Origin: Roseovarius autotrophicus
GTDB lineage: Bacteria; Pseudomonadota; Alphaproteobacteria; Rhodobacterales; Rhodobacteraceae
DNA: 64,000 nucleotides
Direction of reading: 5' to 3'
Assembly: GCF_018069895.1 (NCBI RefSeq)
Contig: NZ_JAGQDH010000012.1
Coordinates: 1-64,000 of the forward strand
The notes beneath the pieces are model-generated. The model saw only the letters and a program-made list of their open reading frames with translations. It ran no database searches and was not told where the DNA came from. This document shows positions 44,208 to 54,237 of this stretch, in pieces. The position numbers were made by a program, and so were the translations under genes. How positions within the stretch are numbered: the first letter of the stretch is position 1; each line of letters opens with the position of its first letter.

Positions 44208-44283
44208 TGGTGAGCCGTGCAGGATTCGAACCTGCGACCCACTGATTAAAAGTCAGTTGCTCTACCAACTGAGCTAACGGCCC
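44208..44283 (-). tRNA. tRNA-Lys (anticodon TTT), intact
   Basis: 76 nt including an encoded CCA. All arms pair: acceptor GGGCCGT/ACGGCTC, D arm GCTC...GAGC, anticodon stem ACTGA/TCAGT with loop CTTTTAA, T arm GCAGG-TTCGAAT-CCTGC. The 3' part (44206-44258) is the att repeat shared with 12741-12793; the gene was restored by the element's own 3' half. Reads leftward. Confidence 0.97.
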
Positions 44284-44390
44284 ACTAGGCGCGCTATCTA
44301 GAAAGGGACGTGCGGGGGGTCAACCCCGAAAACGCGGCTTCTGCCGAGGAAGCTGGAATTCCTTGCGACGCGGGCGTATATGCGCGAGCG

Positions 44391-45227
44391 ATGGATATGC
44401 GCGCGGATACCGGTTTGCCCTTCATGAAGATGCACGGGCTGGGCAACGACTTTGTCGTGCTGGACGGGCGTGTGCGTGCGCCCGCGCTCTCCATAGCGCT
44501 CATCCGCGCCATTGCCGACCGCCATCGCGGGATCGGCTTCGATCAACTTGCGGTGATATCCGGGGCCGAGCGGGCCGACGCGCATCTCACCTTCTACAAC
44601 GCCGACGGCTCTGAATCGGCGGCCTGCGGCAATGCCACGCGCTGCATCGCGCGGCACCTGATGGCGGAAACGGGCAAGGCGGCGCTCCGGCTTACCACCG
44701 CGCGCGGCACCTTGCAGGCGGTCGATGCGGGCGGCGGCCTGACCTCGGTCAACATGGGGCAGCCGCAGCTTGACTGGCGCGATATTCCGCTCGCCCGGGC
44801 GATGGACACGGCGTCGCTGCCCATCGATGGAACCCCGGTGGCGACCGGCATGGGCAACCCGCATTGCACCTTTTTCGTGGCTGATGCCGAGGCGGTGGCG
44901 CTGGGGGAAATCGGCCCGCGCATCGAACGCCACACGCTTTTCCCCGAGCGCACCAATGTGCAGGTGGCCAGCTTGATCGCCCCTGATCACCTCCGGATGC
45001 GGGTGTGGGAACGGGGCGTGGGCGTGACGCTCGCCTCCGGGTCCTCCTCCTGCGCCACGGCGGTGGCTGCCGCGCGGCGGGGCCTTACGGGGCGGCGGGT
45101 CAAGATCACGCTTGATGGTGGCACTCTGGAAGTGGCGTGGCGCGAAGATGGCGTCTGGATGACCGGCGAGACGGCGCATGTGGCCAGCGGCGTGCTGACG
45201 CCCGATTTTCTGAGGACAAACGCATGA
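44391..45227 (+). CDS. dapF: diaminopimelate epimerase DapF
   Basis: 278 residues. Converts LL- to meso-diaminopimelate for lysine and peptidoglycan. The two catalytic cysteines are in [11 protein letters not shown] (C79) and [24 protein letters not shown] is the conserved N-terminus. Start MDMRADTG at 44391 is a compromise; 44397 is equally possible, and the frame open from 44310 overlaps tRNA flank. Its stop overlaps the mtaB start (ATGA). First core gene right of the island. Confidence 0.93.
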   Translation: MDMRADTGLPFMKMHGLGNDFVVLDGRVRAPALSIALIRAIADRHRGIGFDQLAVISGAERADAHLTFYNADGSESAACGNATRCIARHLMAETGKAALRLTTARGTLQAVDAGGGLTSVNMGQPQLDWRDIPLARAMDTASLPIDGTPVATGMGNPHCTFFVADAEAVALGEIGPRIERHTLFPERTNVQVASLIAPDHLRMRVWERGVGVTLASGSSSCATAVAAARRGLTGRRVKITLDGGTLEVAWREDGVWMTGETAHVASGVLTPDFLRTNA

Positions 45228-46480
45228 GCGCGCCCAGGTTCACCACGCTTGGCTGTCGCCTCAACACCTACGAGACCGAGGCGATGAAGGCGCTTGCCGC
45301 CGAGGCGGGGCTTTCGGACGCGGTGGTGGTCAATACTTGCGCCGTGACATCCGAGGCCGTGCGCAAGGCGCGGCAGGAAATCCGCCGCCTGCGCCGCGAG
45401 AACCCGCAGGCGCGCCTCATCGTCACCGGTTGCGCGGCACAGACCGAACCAGAGACCTTTGCCGCCATGGAAGAGGTCGATGCGGTCATCGGCAATACCG
45501 AGAAGATGCAGGGCACAACATGGGCCCGCCTTGCCGCCGATTTCATCGGGCAGACCGAGCGCGTGCAGGTCGATGACATCATGTCGGTGACCGAAACGGC
45601 GGGGCACCTGATCGACGGGTTCGGCACCCGCAGCCGCGCCTATGTCCAGGTGCAGAACGGCTGCGATCACCGCTGCACCTTCTGCATCATCCCCTATGGC
45701 CGGGGCAATTCGCGCTCGGTCCCCGCGGGCGTCGTGGTGGATCAGGTCAAGCGGCTGGTGGACAGGGGATATAACGAGGTGGTCCTGACCGGCGTAGACC
45801 TGACAAGCTGGGGTGCGGACCTGCCCGGCGCGCCACGTCTGGGCGATCTGGTCATGCGCCTTTTGCGGCTGGTGCCCGATCTGCCGCGTCTGCGCATCTC
45901 CTCGATCGATTCGATCGAGGCCGACGGCAACCTGATGCTCGCCATCGCCACCGAGCCGCGCCTGATGCCGCATCTGCACCTGAGCCTGCAACATGGCGAT
46001 GACCTCATTCTCAAACGGATGAAGCGGCGGCATTTGCGCGACGACGCGATTCGCTTTGCCGAGGAGGTGTTGCGCCTGCGCCCCGACATGACCTTTGGGG
46101 CGGACATCATCGCGGGTTTTCCCACCGAGACCGAGGCGCATTTCGCCAATTCGCTGCGGCTGGTGGAGGAGTGCCAGTTGACATGGCTGCACGTCTTTCC
46201 CTACTCGCCCCGGCCCGGCACCCCCGCAGCAAAGATGCCGCAGGTGCACGGGCTTGCGATCAGGGAACGTGCGGCGCGGCTGCGCGCGGCTGGGGCCGCG
46301 CGGGTCGCGGCGCATCTGGCGGCGCAGCAGGGGCGCATACACGCCGTGTTGATGGAAACCCCCCGCATGGGCCGCACCGAGCAATTCACCGAAGTGCTTT
46401 TCGACAGCGACCGCCCCGAGGGCGCGATCATCCCGGCCACAGTCACCGGTCACACCGCGTCGCAGCTTCTGGCGGCCTGA
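45224..46480 (+). CDS. mtaB: tRNA t6A37 methylthiotransferase MtaB
   Basis: 418 residues. Adds a methylthio group to t6A37 of tRNAs reading ANN codons. MTTase domain Cys C11, C39 and C70 bind one 4Fe-4S cluster; the radical SAM set C147-x3-C151-x2-C154 ([10 protein letters not shown]) binds the other; the TRAM-like C-terminus ([14 protein letters not shown]) binds tRNA. The short form without MiaB-type extension fits MtaB. Coupled to dapF by an ATGA overlap. Confidence 0.92.
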   Translation: MSAPRFTTLGCRLNTYETEAMKALAAEAGLSDAVVVNTCAVTSEAVRKARQEIRRLRRENPQARLIVTGCAAQTEPETFAAMEEVDAVIGNTEKMQGTTWARLAADFIGQTERVQVDDIMSVTETAGHLIDGFGTRSRAYVQVQNGCDHRCTFCIIPYGRGNSRSVPAGVVVDQVKRLVDRGYNEVVLTGVDLTSWGADLPGAPRLGDLVMRLLRLVPDLPRLRISSIDSIEADGNLMLAIATEPRLMPHLHLSLQHGDDLILKRMKRRHLRDDAIRFAEEVLRLRPDMTFGADIIAGFPTETEAHFANSLRLVEECQLTWLHVFPYSPRPGTPAAKMPQVHGLAIRERAARLRAAGAARVAAHLAAQQGRIHAVLMETPRMGRTEQFTEVLFDSDRPEGAIIPATVTGHTASQLLAA

Positions 46481-46483
46481 ACG

Positions 46484-47104
46484 ATGCACCCGAACCCCGT
46501 CTATCGCCAGACAGAAACCGCGCGCAACCTCGCCTTCGCCCGCGAAGAAGGCTTTGGCGTGCTGGCCGTCTGCGGCCCAGACGGCCCGCTTCTGAGCCAT
46601 ATTCCCTTCCTTCTCGACGAGGACGGCACCCGCGCCGAATTGCACCTCGTGCGCTCCAACCCCATCGCCCGGCTGCTCTCCGCGCCCTTGCGCGCGCGGC
46701 TCGCGCTCGTCGGGCCGCATGGCTATGTCTCGCCCGACTGGTATGGCGTGGTCGATCAGGTGCCGACGTGGAACTATGTCGCCGTGCATCTGGTGGGCGC
46801 GCTGCATCCGCTGCCGCAAGAGCGGCTCCGCGACCTTGCAAACCGGGAATCGGCGCATTTCGAGGCGCGGCTCCTGCCCAAGCCCGAATGGCATTCGGAC
46901 AAGATGACGTCCGGGGCGATGGAGCGAATGATGCGCCAGATTGTGCCCTGCGTTCTCGAAATCGAGGAAATCGCGGGCACATGGAAGCTCAACCAGAACA
47001 AGGAGGATGCGGTGCGTCTGCGCGCCGCCGGGCACATGGAGCGCGACGGGCTCCGCTCCGACCGCGCAGCGCTGGCCGCACTGATGCGCGACCCGCCCGG
47101 CTAA
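46484..47104 (+). CDS. paiB: PaiB-family FMN-binding protein
   Basis: 206 residues. FMN-binding split-barrel fold of the PaiB family: MHPNPVYRQTETARNLAFAREEGFGVL, then LLSHIPFLLDEDG, GPHGYVSPDWYG and VPTWNYVAVHLVG with WKLNQNKEDAVR. Bacillus PaiB was described as a negative regulator of sporulation and protease genes, but most homologues have no known role. Starts 3 nt after mtaB, so probably the same transcript. Confidence 0.87.
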   Translation: MHPNPVYRQTETARNLAFAREEGFGVLAVCGPDGPLLSHIPFLLDEDGTRAELHLVRSNPIARLLSAPLRARLALVGPHGYVSPDWYGVVDQVPTWNYVAVHLVGALHPLPQERLRDLANRESAHFEARLLPKPEWHSDKMTSGAMERMMRQIVPCVLEIEEIAGTWKLNQNKEDAVRLRAAGHMERDGLRSDRAALAALMRDPPG

Positions 47105-47169
47105 GCCCGCTTTACACCCGCCCTGCCCGCGCCTAGCGTCTGCGCAACGCCAGACAGGAGCCCCGGCCA

Positions 47170-47775
47170 ATGCAACTCATTTCCTCTCCCCTCTCGCCTT
47201 TCGTCCGCAAGGTGCGCGTGCTCTTGCACGAAACCGGCCTTGCCGATCAGGTAACAGAGATCCCTGTGGCCACCACCGCGCTTGCCACCGCGCCCGAGGC
47301 GATGGCCGCCAATCCGCTGGGCAAGATCCCCGCGCTGATGCGCAACGATGGCCCTGCGATCTATGACAGCCGGGTGATCTGCCGCTATCTCGACGCAAAG
47401 GCGGGCGCGGGACTTTATCCAGAAGCGCAACTGTGGGAAGTGCTGACGCTGGAGGCGACCGCCGACGGGATCATGGAATCGGGCGTGCTCATGGTCTATG
47501 AGACGCGGTTGCGCCCCGAGGGCGCGCGCTCGGAGGCATGGGTCGAGGCGCAATGGGCCAAGATCGCGCGCGCGCTCGACGCGCTCGAGCAGCGCTGGAT
47601 GAGCCACCTTTCCGGGCCGCTTGATATGGGCCAGATCGCGGTGGCCTGCGCGCTCGGTTATCTCGATTTCCGCCACGACGCGCGCGGCTGGCGGCAGGGG
47701 CGCCCGGCGCTCGCCGCATGGTACGACGGCTTTGCCGCGCGCGACAGCATGACCGCGACCGCCCCCGCCGCCTGA
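47170..47775 (+). CDS. glutathione S-transferase family protein
   Basis: 201 residues. N-terminal thioredoxin-like domain (MQLISSPLSPFVRKVRVLLHETGL; Ser near residue 9 in the SPFVRKV catalytic loop), cis-Pro region IPALMRND and ES-type DSRVICRYL, then an all-helical C-terminal domain. Substrate unknown. It lies alone between paiB and petABC. Confidence 0.88.
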   Translation: MQLISSPLSPFVRKVRVLLHETGLADQVTEIPVATTALATAPEAMAANPLGKIPALMRNDGPAIYDSRVICRYLDAKAGAGLYPEAQLWEVLTLEATADGIMESGVLMVYETRLRPEGARSEAWVEAQWAKIARALDALEQRWMSHLSGPLDMGQIAVACALGYLDFRHDARGWRQGRPALAAWYDGFAARDSMTATAPAA

Positions 47776-47939
47776 TACGGGCGCGACACAAGCGCGCTTT
47801 GCATGGTCCATGAGGGATTGCAGGCTGGACGGCTTGGCAATCCCCGGCTAGATAGACGCGCATTATCGTCGGAGATCCGTCTCCGGCGCGACATACGCCG
47901 TTATCGGCATATCGGCACTGACAACATGGAGCAAACCTC

Positions 47940-48500
47940 GTGTCCCACGCAGAAGATCACGAAGGCACCCGGAGGGATTTCCTCTACTACGCCACCGCAG
48001 GGGCGGGTGCGGTCACCGCTGGCGCGGCCATCTGGCCGCTTGTGAACCAGATGAACCCCTCGGCCGACGTTCAGGCGCTCAGTTCGATCCGCGTGGACGT
48101 GTCGGATGTGCAGCCGGGCACACAGCTCAGCGTCAAGTTCCTTGGTAAGCCGGTGTTCATCCGCCGCCGCACCGAGCGCGAGATCGAGGCCGCCCGCGCG
48201 GTCGATCTGTCGCAACTGCCCGACCGCAACGCGCAGAACCACAACGACCCGTCGCTGGACGCCTCCGATCAGAACCGCACGCTTGACGAGGCGGGCGAAT
48301 GGCTGGTTATGATCGGCGTCTGCACCCATCTGGGCTGCGTGCCCATCGGGGATGGCGCGGGCGATTTCGGCGGCTGGTTCTGCCCCTGCCACGGGTCGCA
48401 TTACGACACGTCGGGCCGCATCCGCCGCGGACCCGCGCCCGAGAATCTCTGGATTCCGGTAGCGCAGTTCCTCGACGACACCACGATTCAGCTCGGATAA
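47940..48500 (+). CDS. petA: ubiquinol-cytochrome c reductase Rieske subunit PetA
   Basis: 186 residues. Tat-like anchor at the N-terminus ([22 protein letters not shown]). The Rieske 2Fe-2S ligands are in CTHLGC and CPCHGS. It moves electrons from quinol to cytochrome c1. The start codon is GTG 47940, fixed by GGAG at about 47928; an ATG at 47925 is out of frame. First gene of petABC. Confidence 0.95.
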   Translation: MSHAEDHEGTRRDFLYYATAGAGAVTAGAAIWPLVNQMNPSADVQALSSIRVDVSDVQPGTQLSVKFLGKPVFIRRRTEREIEAARAVDLSQLPDRNAQNHNDPSLDASDQNRTLDEAGEWLVMIGVCTHLGCVPIGDGAGDFGGWFCPCHGSHYDTSGRIRRGPAPENLWIPVAQFLDDTTIQLG

Positions 48501-48512
48501 GGAGACGCGCGC

Positions 48513-49835
48513 ATGTCCGGTATTCCGCACGACCATTACGAGCCGACGAGCGGCGGGGCAAAATGGCTCCACTCGCGCCTTCCCATCGTCGGGCTTCTCT
48601 ATGACACGCTGATGATTCCCACCCCCAAGAACCTCAACTGGATGTGGATCTGGGGGATCGTCCTGACCTTCTGCCTTGCGCTTCAGATCGTCACCGGCAT
48701 CATCCTCGCAATGCACTACACCCCGCATGTGGACCTGGCCTTCGCCTCGGTCGAGCACATCATGCGCAACGTGAACGGTGGCCATTTCATCCGCTACCTG
48801 CACATGAACGGCGCGTCGCTGTTCTTTGTCGCCGTCTATCTGCACATCTTCCGCGGTCTCTATTATGGCTCTTACAAGGCCCCGCGCGAGGTGACGTGGA
48901 TTATCGGAATGCTGATCTATGTGCTGATGATGGGCACGGCCTTCATGGGCTACGTGCTGCCCTGGGGTCAGATGTCATTCTGGGGGGCCACGGTGATCAC
49001 CGGCCTTTTCGGCGCGATCCCCTTCGTCGGCGATGCCATCCAGACCTGGCTTCTGGGCGGACCGGCGGTGGACAATGCCACGCTCAACCGTTTCTTCTCG
49101 CTGCACTACCTGCTGCCCTTCGTGATCGCGGCACTGGTGGCGCTGCATATCTGGGCCTTCCACACCACCGGCAACAACAACCCCACCGGGGTTGACGTGC
49201 GCCGCAACTCCAAGGCCGAAGCGGAAAAGGACACCGTGCCGTTCTGGCCCTATTTCGTGATCAAGGATCTGTTCGCGCTTGCCGTGATCATGGTGGTGTT
49301 CTTCGCGGTGGTGGGCTTCATGCCCAACTACCTTGGCCATCCTGACAACTATATCGAGGCCGATGCCCTTGTGACCCCCGCTCACATCGTGCCGGAATGG
49401 TATTTCCTGCCCTTCTACGCGATCCTGCGCGCCTTTACCGGCGATGTGTGGGTGGTGATGTTCACAAGCTGGATCACCGGCGGAATCATCGACGCCAAGT
49501 TCTTCGGCGTGATCGCCATGTTCGGCGCGATCATCGTGATGGCACTGGCACCCTGGCTTGACACCTCCTCGGTGCGCTCGGGCCGGTATCGCCCGATGTT
49601 CAAGTGGTGGTTCTGGCTCTTCGCGGTCAACTTCGTGGTGCTGACCTGGGTTGGCGCAATGCCGGCCGAGGGTATCTATCCCTATATCGCCCTCATCGGT
49701 TCGGCCTACTGGTTCGGCTATTTCCTCGTGATCCTGCCGCTTCTGGGCGTGATCGAGAAGCCCGAGGCGCAGCCCGAGACCATCGAAGAGGATTTCGAGG
49801 CGCATTACGGCCAAGCCCAGACGCCCGCCGAGTAA
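48513..49835 (+). CDS. petB: cytochrome b of the bc1 complex, PetB
   Basis: 440 residues, eight or more membrane helices. The four heme His ligands lie in [15 protein letters not shown] / YLHIF and [21 protein letters not shown]; the Qo-site PEWY motif is at [21 protein letters not shown] lies before the ATG, 12 nt after petA. The middle unit of petABC. Confidence 0.96.
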   Translation: MSGIPHDHYEPTSGGAKWLHSRLPIVGLLYDTLMIPTPKNLNWMWIWGIVLTFCLALQIVTGIILAMHYTPHVDLAFASVEHIMRNVNGGHFIRYLHMNGASLFFVAVYLHIFRGLYYGSYKAPREVTWIIGMLIYVLMMGTAFMGYVLPWGQMSFWGATVITGLFGAIPFVGDAIQTWLLGGPAVDNATLNRFFSLHYLLPFVIAALVALHIWAFHTTGNNNPTGVDVRRNSKAEAEKDTVPFWPYFVIKDLFALAVIMVVFFAVVGFMPNYLGHPDNYIEADALVTPAHIVPEWYFLPFYAILRAFTGDVWVVMFTSWITGGIIDAKFFGVIAMFGAIIVMALAPWLDTSSVRSGRYRPMFKWWFWLFAVNFVVLTWVGAMPAEGIYPYIALIGSAYWFGYFLVILPLLGVIEKPEAQPETIEEDFEAHYGQAQTPAE

Positions 49836-49851
49836 GAAAGGACTGACGACA

Positions 49852-50697
49852 ATGTTCAAGAAAACAGGCATTGCGGCGCTTGCGGCCCTGTCGATCTCGG
49901 CAGGGGGGGCGCTTGCCGCCGGAGGCGAAGGCATCATCGAGGATGTCGCCTTTTCCTTCGAGGGCCCGTTCGGCAAGTTCGATGAGATCCAGCTTCAGCG
50001 CGGCCTCAAGGTCTATACCCAGGTCTGCGCGGCCTGCCACGGGATGCAATATGTGCCCCTGCGCACGCTTGGCGACGAGGGCGGGCCGCACCTCCCCGAG
50101 GATCAGGTCTTTGCCTTTTCACAGCAGTTCGAGATCTATGACGCCGATCTCGACGATTTCCGCGCAGCCACGCCGACGGATCACTTCCCCGGCTCGCAGC
50201 TTGAGACCGCGCCGGACCTGTCGCTCATGGCCAAGAAACGCGCGGGCTTTCATGGCCCCTACGGCACCGGTTTGGCCCAGTTCTTCAAGGGCATGGGCGG
50301 GGCGGAGTACATCTATTCGCTGATGGTCGGCTATCATGACGCGCCCGATTGCGCGCCGGACGATTTCGATGGCGCCTACAACGTCGCCTTTACCGCCGGC
50401 GGCTATCCCGAAGAGTGCAGGGACGAGCAGGGCCACCCGACCGTGCCGGGAAGCTGGATCGCCATGGGCCAGCCCCTCTGGGGCGACGATGTCGAATATG
50501 ACGACGGCACCGAGGCCACGCTGGAACAGCAGTCCGAGGATGTCGCCGCCTTCCTGATGTGGGCCGCGGAACCCAAGATGATGGCACGCAAGCAGGCGGG
50601 CCTGACAGGCGTGATCTTCCTTACCGTGCTGTCGGTGCTGCTCTATCTGACGAACAAGCGCCTCTGGGCCCCGGTCAAGCATCGCAAGGACAGCTGA
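49852..50697 (+). CDS. petC: cytochrome c1, PetC
   Basis: 281 residues. Sec signal peptide ([22 protein letters not shown]), heme motif C59-A-A-C62-H63, and a single C-terminal membrane anchor ([21 protein letters not shown]). The Met heme ligand lies further on. Passes electrons to soluble or membrane cytochrome c. Ends just before a strong terminator. Confidence 0.95.
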   Translation: MFKKTGIAALAALSISAGGALAAGGEGIIEDVAFSFEGPFGKFDEIQLQRGLKVYTQVCAACHGMQYVPLRTLGDEGGPHLPEDQVFAFSQQFEIYDADLDDFRAATPTDHFPGSQLETAPDLSLMAKKRAGFHGPYGTGLAQFFKGMGGAEYIYSLMVGYHDAPDCAPDDFDGAYNVAFTAGGYPEECRDEQGHPTVPGSWIAMGQPLWGDDVEYDDGTEATLEQQSEDVAAFLMWAAEPKMMARKQAGLTGVIFLTVLSVLLYLTNKRLWAPVKHRKDS

Positions 50698-50728
50698 GAC
50701 CGGCAATCTCCCGGCCTGACATCACCCG

Positions 50729-50760
50729 CCCCCGCACGCCACGGCGCGCGGGGGTTTTTT
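50729..50760 (+). terminator. rho-independent terminator of petABC
   Basis: cccccgc (50729-50735) pairs with gcggggg (50748-50754), with an inner cgcc/ggcg helix, followed by tttttt (50755-50760). It lies 32 nt past the petC stop and 1 nt before the convergent alkB stop; in the alkB direction there is no T-run. Confidence 0.9.
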
Positions 50761-50761
50761 C

Positions 50762-51901
50762 TTATCTTGGCATCGGGTTCGTGGCCGTGTTGTAGGGCCG
50801 CCAATCACTGATCTCAGGGTAATACATCGCCCGCCAGCGCCGCACGCGCGGGTTCATCACCCGCCGCCACAGGGGCGGCACCATCGCCGCCATGGTCATG
50901 ATCGGATAACCATAGGGAAGTTGCGGGGCCACTGCCTCATCATGGTTCTGCAACAGCGGAAAGCGGCGGTCGGGCTTGTGATGATGGTCCGAATGCCGTT
51001 GCAGATTGATCAGCAACCAGTTTGACGCCCGATGCGCCGCATTCCAGCTATGGCGCGGCTTGACATGCTCATACTTGCCCTCGCCCAGATGTTTGCGCGT
51101 CAGGCCGTAATGCTCGATGTAATTGACAAGTTCCAACTGCCAGATGGCAACGATGGCCTGCCAGAAAAACAGCCCCAGCCCGACCCAGCCGCCGATCAGC
51201 CCCGCCAGCACGATCATGTAGCCCTGAAGCGCCCAGTAGCGCCAGAACGGGTTCTTGAGGTCATGCCAAGGCCGCCCCTTGCGCGCCAGCATCTCGCGCT
51301 CGGCCCTGAACGCCGAGTGCCAGCAGTCCCGCACAACGCGCGGAAAGAACCGATGGAACCCCTCGTTATAGCGCGCCGTCACCGGGTCGCGCGGCGTGCC
51401 GACATGGCGGTGATGCACCTGCAGATGCTCGGACCGGAAATGCGAGTAAAGCACCATCGCCAGCAGCACATCGCCCAGAAACCGCTCGCCCCGGTCTTTC
51501 TGGTGCATCAATTCATGGCTGTAATTGATCCCCACCGTGCCGGTGATCACCCCCACCCCGAAAAACAACACGATGGTTTCCAGCGGGTTCAGATGCGCGT
51601 CACCCGGCCCGGTCACATACCAGATCATCCAGTAAAGCAGCGCGAACTGCACCGGTGCCCAAAGCAGCGTGATCGCGCGATACCAGAAAAGCTGATCCTC
51701 GCGCGTCTCCGGATCGCCGTTCTCGGTATAAGTCCCGAGAAAGGCGTCGAGGATGGAAAAGAAATACCACGTCATCACCGGCAAAAGGATCACGGTCCAG
51801 CCGCCATGCAACGCGCCGAGGACCGCCACCGGCACCAGCAGGAAGGACATCCAGAACGGCAGGGCGCTTTGCAGGCGCGCAACCTGAGCGGCGGGGACCA
51901 T
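50762..51901 (-). CDS. alkB: alkane 1-monooxygenase AlkB
   Basis: 379 residues. Membrane di-iron hydroxylase of medium-chain alkanes to 1-alkanols. The His boxes are present: HELMH, HLQVHHRHVG, LQRHSDHHH, plus the NYIEHYGL motif typical of AlkB. About six membrane helices. It needs rubredoxin and rubredoxin reductase, not seen in this window. It starts 24 nt after mutY and is probably co-transcribed. Ends at the petABC terminator. Confidence 0.92.
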   Translation of the reverse strand: MVPAAQVARLQSALPFWMSFLLVPVAVLGALHGGWTVILLPVMTWYFFSILDAFLGTYTENGDPETREDQLFWYRAITLLWAPVQFALLYWMIWYVTGPGDAHLNPLETIVLFFGVGVITGTVGINYSHELMHQKDRGERFLGDVLLAMVLYSHFRSEHLQVHHRHVGTPRDPVTARYNEGFHRFFPRVVRDCWHSAFRAEREMLARKGRPWHDLKNPFWRYWALQGYMIVLAGLIGGWVGLGLFFWQAIVAIWQLELVNYIEHYGLTRKHLGEGKYEHVKPRHSWNAAHRASNWLLINLQRHSDHHHKPDRRFPLLQNHDEAVAPQLPYGYPIMTMAAMVPPLWRRVMNPRVRRWRAMYYPEISDWRPYNTATNPMPR

Positions 51902-51925
51902 GGCACTCTCCTTGCGGGGTTTCGG

Positions 51926-52993
51926 CTATCCTTGGCGCGAAATTTCGAACGCGCCTTGCGCAAGGTCAAATACCTTTCGCATGACGGTGGGCAACGCGGC
52001 GGGGCGAAAGGCGTCATGTGGTGTGAACGTCCCACGCTCGGGCACCGCGCCCAGGCCGACCGTGGCCACATGCACCCGCAGGCGCAGATGGAAATGGGTG
52101 AAGGTGTGGCGTGCCTCCACGCCGACATCGCGCCACGCCGCCGCCACCGGCGGCGCGGGGTCGGAGGCCTCGCCCCAATCGCTGCCGGGCCAGCCCAGCA
52201 TCCCGCCCAGAAGCCCGGCATCGGGGCGCCGCTCCAGCAACCACGCCCCATCGTCGCGCCGCGCCACATAGGCATGGCCAAACCGCACCGGCTTGGGCGT
52301 CTTCGGCAGGCGCGCGGGCAGCGTCCCGGCCACCCCCGCCGCCCGCGCAGCGCATGGCCCGCGCCACGGACAGATCCCGCAGGCGGGCGAGCGCGGCGTG
52401 CAGATGGTCGCGCCCAGATCCATCACCGCCTGCGCGTAATCACCGGGCCGCGCCTCGGGCGTGAGCCGCGCGGCGGCCTCGATCAGCGCGGGCTTGGCAC
52501 GGGGCAAGGGCGTTCGGATGTCATGCAGCCGCGCCATCACCCGCTCGACATTGCCATCAACCACCACCTCGGGCCGATCAAAGGCGATCGCCGCGATCGC
52601 AGCACCCGTGTAGGCGCCGATCCCCGGCAGGGCCATCAGCCCTTCGCGCGTATCGGGAAAGCGCCCGCCATGCGCCCCTGCCACCACCCGCGCGCATTTC
52701 AGCAAGTTGCGCGCCCGCGCATAATAGCCAAGTCCGGCCCATTCCCCCATGACCACGGCATCCTCCGCCACCGCCAGCGCCGCCACATCGGGCCAGAGCG
52801 CCGTGAACCGCTCGTAATACGCCTTGACTGCCGCCACGGTCGTCTGTTGCAGCATCACCTCCGAGAGCCACACGCGATAGGGATCGGGCCGCACGCCACG
52901 CGCCCGCGCGCCGGGACCCACCCGCCACGGCAGATCGCGCGCATGGGTGTCATACCACTCAAGCAGCCCCTCCGGATCGGCGGTCTGACGCAT
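51926..52993 (-). CDS. mutY: A/G-specific adenine glycosylase MutY
   Basis: 355 residues. Removes A paired to 8-oxoG. Catalytic Glu in WLSEVMLQQTTV, helix-hairpin-helix LPGIGAYTGAAIAAIAF, catalytic Asp in VVDGNVERV, the 4Fe-4S set C-x6-C-x2-C-x5-C (CTPRSPACGICPWRGPC), and a C-terminal NUDIX-like 8-oxoG recognition domain. Divergent from the dciA-like gene. Confidence 0.93.
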   Translation of the reverse strand: MRQTADPEGLLEWYDTHARDLPWRVGPGARARGVRPDPYRVWLSEVMLQQTTVAAVKAYYERFTALWPDVAALAVAEDAVVMGEWAGLGYYARARNLLKCARVVAGAHGGRFPDTREGLMALPGIGAYTGAAIAAIAFDRPEVVVDGNVERVMARLHDIRTPLPRAKPALIEAAARLTPEARPGDYAQAVMDLGATICTPRSPACGICPWRGPCAARAAGVAGTLPARLPKTPKPVRFGHAYVARRDDGAWLLERRPDAGLLGGMLGWPGSDWGEASDPAPPVAAAWRDVGVEARHTFTHFHLRLRVHVATVGLGAVPERGTFTPHDAFRPAALPTVMRKVFDLAQGAFEISRQG

Positions 52994-53074
52994 AGTTTAT
53001 CTCCTCGACTGCAATCGGGCCTTTCATCCCCGGCCACATGCCATAGATTAGCGCCAAGAGGGAGGGTGCCAAGC

Positions 53075-53590
53075 ATGGCCACGCGCCAGACCGGACGAAG
53101 GGGGTTCAAACGCACTTCGGCGCTGTTGCAGCCGAGCATCAGGCGTGTGTCCGAATCACGCGGTTTCGCGCAGACGCGCCTTCTGACCCATTGGCCCGAA
53201 ATCGCGGGCGAGGCCATCGCCGCCGTCGCGCGCCCGATCGACATCTCCTACGGGCGGCAGGGCATGGGCGCGACGCTGACACTTTTGACCACAGGCGCAC
53301 AGGCCCCCATGCTTGAAATGCAGAAAGAGGGACTGCGCGAGAAGATCAACGCCGTTTACGGCTATAACGCCATCGCGCGCATCCGGCTGACCCAGACCGC
53401 TCCTGTCGGCTTTGCCGACGGACAGGCGGATTTCACCCACAAGCGGCGGACCGCAACACCGCCCCCCACCCCCGAGACCCTCGCCCGCGCGGGCGCGATC
53501 GTCGCCCCCGTCACCGATGACAGCCTGCGCGCTGCGCTGGAACGGCTCGCGCAGAACGTATTGACCAGATCGACCAAGGACAAAGGATGA
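53075..53590 (+). CDS. DciA-like DUF721 protein
   Basis: 171 residues. DUF721 domain (RVSESRGFAQTRLLTHWPEIAGEAIAAVARP, then a basic strand region), the family that loads the replicative helicase in bacteria lacking DnaC/DnaI. Long Pro/Ala C-terminal tail. The start at 53075 follows GGGAGGG; the frame is open far upstream only as antisense of mutY/alkB. Its stop overlaps the next gene's ATG. Confidence 0.8.
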   Translation: MATRQTGRRGFKRTSALLQPSIRRVSESRGFAQTRLLTHWPEIAGEAIAAVARPIDISYGRQGMGATLTLLTTGAQAPMLEMQKEGLREKINAVYGYNAIARIRLTQTAPVGFADGQADFTHKRRTATPPPTPETLARAGAIVAPVTDDSLRAALERLAQNVLTRSTKDKG

Positions 53591-54189
53591 CCCGGATGAA
53601 ACACCTCATCGCCGCCGGCGCGCTGGCGCTCGCCTCGCTTGCCGCGCCCGTCGCCGCGCAGGACACGACAATCACCGAAATGGCGCTCGGCCCCGAGGAC
53701 GCAAAGGTGACGATCGTCGAATATGCCTCGTTCACCTGCCCGCATTGCGCGAATTTCCACAAGGGGCCGTTCAAGCAGCTCATGTCCGAGTATATCGACG
53801 AGGGCAAGGTGCGCTTCGTCTATCGCGACGTGTTCTTCGACCGCTACGGTCTCTGGGCCTCGATGGTGGCGCGCTGCGGCGGAGAGGACAAATTCTTCGG
53901 CATCACGGACATGCTCTATGAGCAGCAGCGCGACTGGACGCAGGGCGAACCCGCCGCCATCGCAGACAACCTGCGCCGTATCGGCAAACTCGCGGGGATC
54001 GAGCCGGATGCGATCGAGGCCTGCCTGAATGACCGCGACAAGGCACAGGCCCTGGTCGCGTGGTATCAGGAAAACGCCACCGCGCATGACGTGAACTCCA
54101 CCCCCACGCTGATCATCAACGAGAAGAAATACGGCAACATGGCCTATGCCGATCTCAAGGCGATCATCGAAGAACAGCTGGCGAAATAA
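53587..54189 (+). CDS. DsbA-family periplasmic thiol-disulfide protein
   Basis: 200 residues. Signal peptide (MTRMKHLIAAGALALASLAAPVAA), thioredoxin fold with the C51-P-H-C54 active site and cis-Pro in NSTPTLIIN. Similar to thiol:disulfide interchange proteins of the DsbA/BdbD group. The ATGA overlap with the dciA-like gene implies a shared transcript; the same pair is common in alphaproteobacteria. Probably oxidising in the periplasm, from the CPHC motif. Confidence 0.88.
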   Translation: MTRMKHLIAAGALALASLAAPVAAQDTTITEMALGPEDAKVTIVEYASFTCPHCANFHKGPFKQLMSEYIDEGKVRFVYRDVFFDRYGLWASMVARCGGEDKFFGITDMLYEQQRDWTQGEPAAIADNLRRIGKLAGIEPDAIEACLNDRDKAQALVAWYQENATAHDVNSTPTLIINEKKYGNMAYADLKAIIEEQLAK

Positions 54190-54237
54190 TCCCTGCTGCG
54201 CGGGGATGGGTGGGCCGGGCACCTGCCCCGGCCCGCG

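Larger units (their letters stand above)
12741..44258. mobile_element. 31.5-kb genomic island inserted at tRNA-Lys
   Basis: Bounded by perfect 53-bp direct repeats of the tRNA-Lys 3' part, with the complete tRNA at the right end. Inside lie a C4-polyol operon, a decayed erythritol-type locus, a nar nitrate respiration module, IS256, IS110 and IS6-like remnants and an XRE regulator; outside are core genes. No integrase, relaxase or conjugation gene is visible, so it may be non-autonomous or decayed. The interior contains several gene-gene scar junctions, suggesting stepwise assembly. Inference from structure; comparison with an empty-site relative would settle it. Confidence 0.75.

Noticed and set aside
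44310..44390. longer DapF from ATG-like position 44310
   Set aside because: The added 27 residues are not DapF-like and begin only 26 bp from the tRNA-Lys 5' end, where no ribosome site is visible.
51032..53074. upstream extension of the dciA-like frame
   Set aside because: It lies entirely antisense to alkB and mutY; only the part from ATG 53075 (with GGGAGGG) shows DUF721 sequence.
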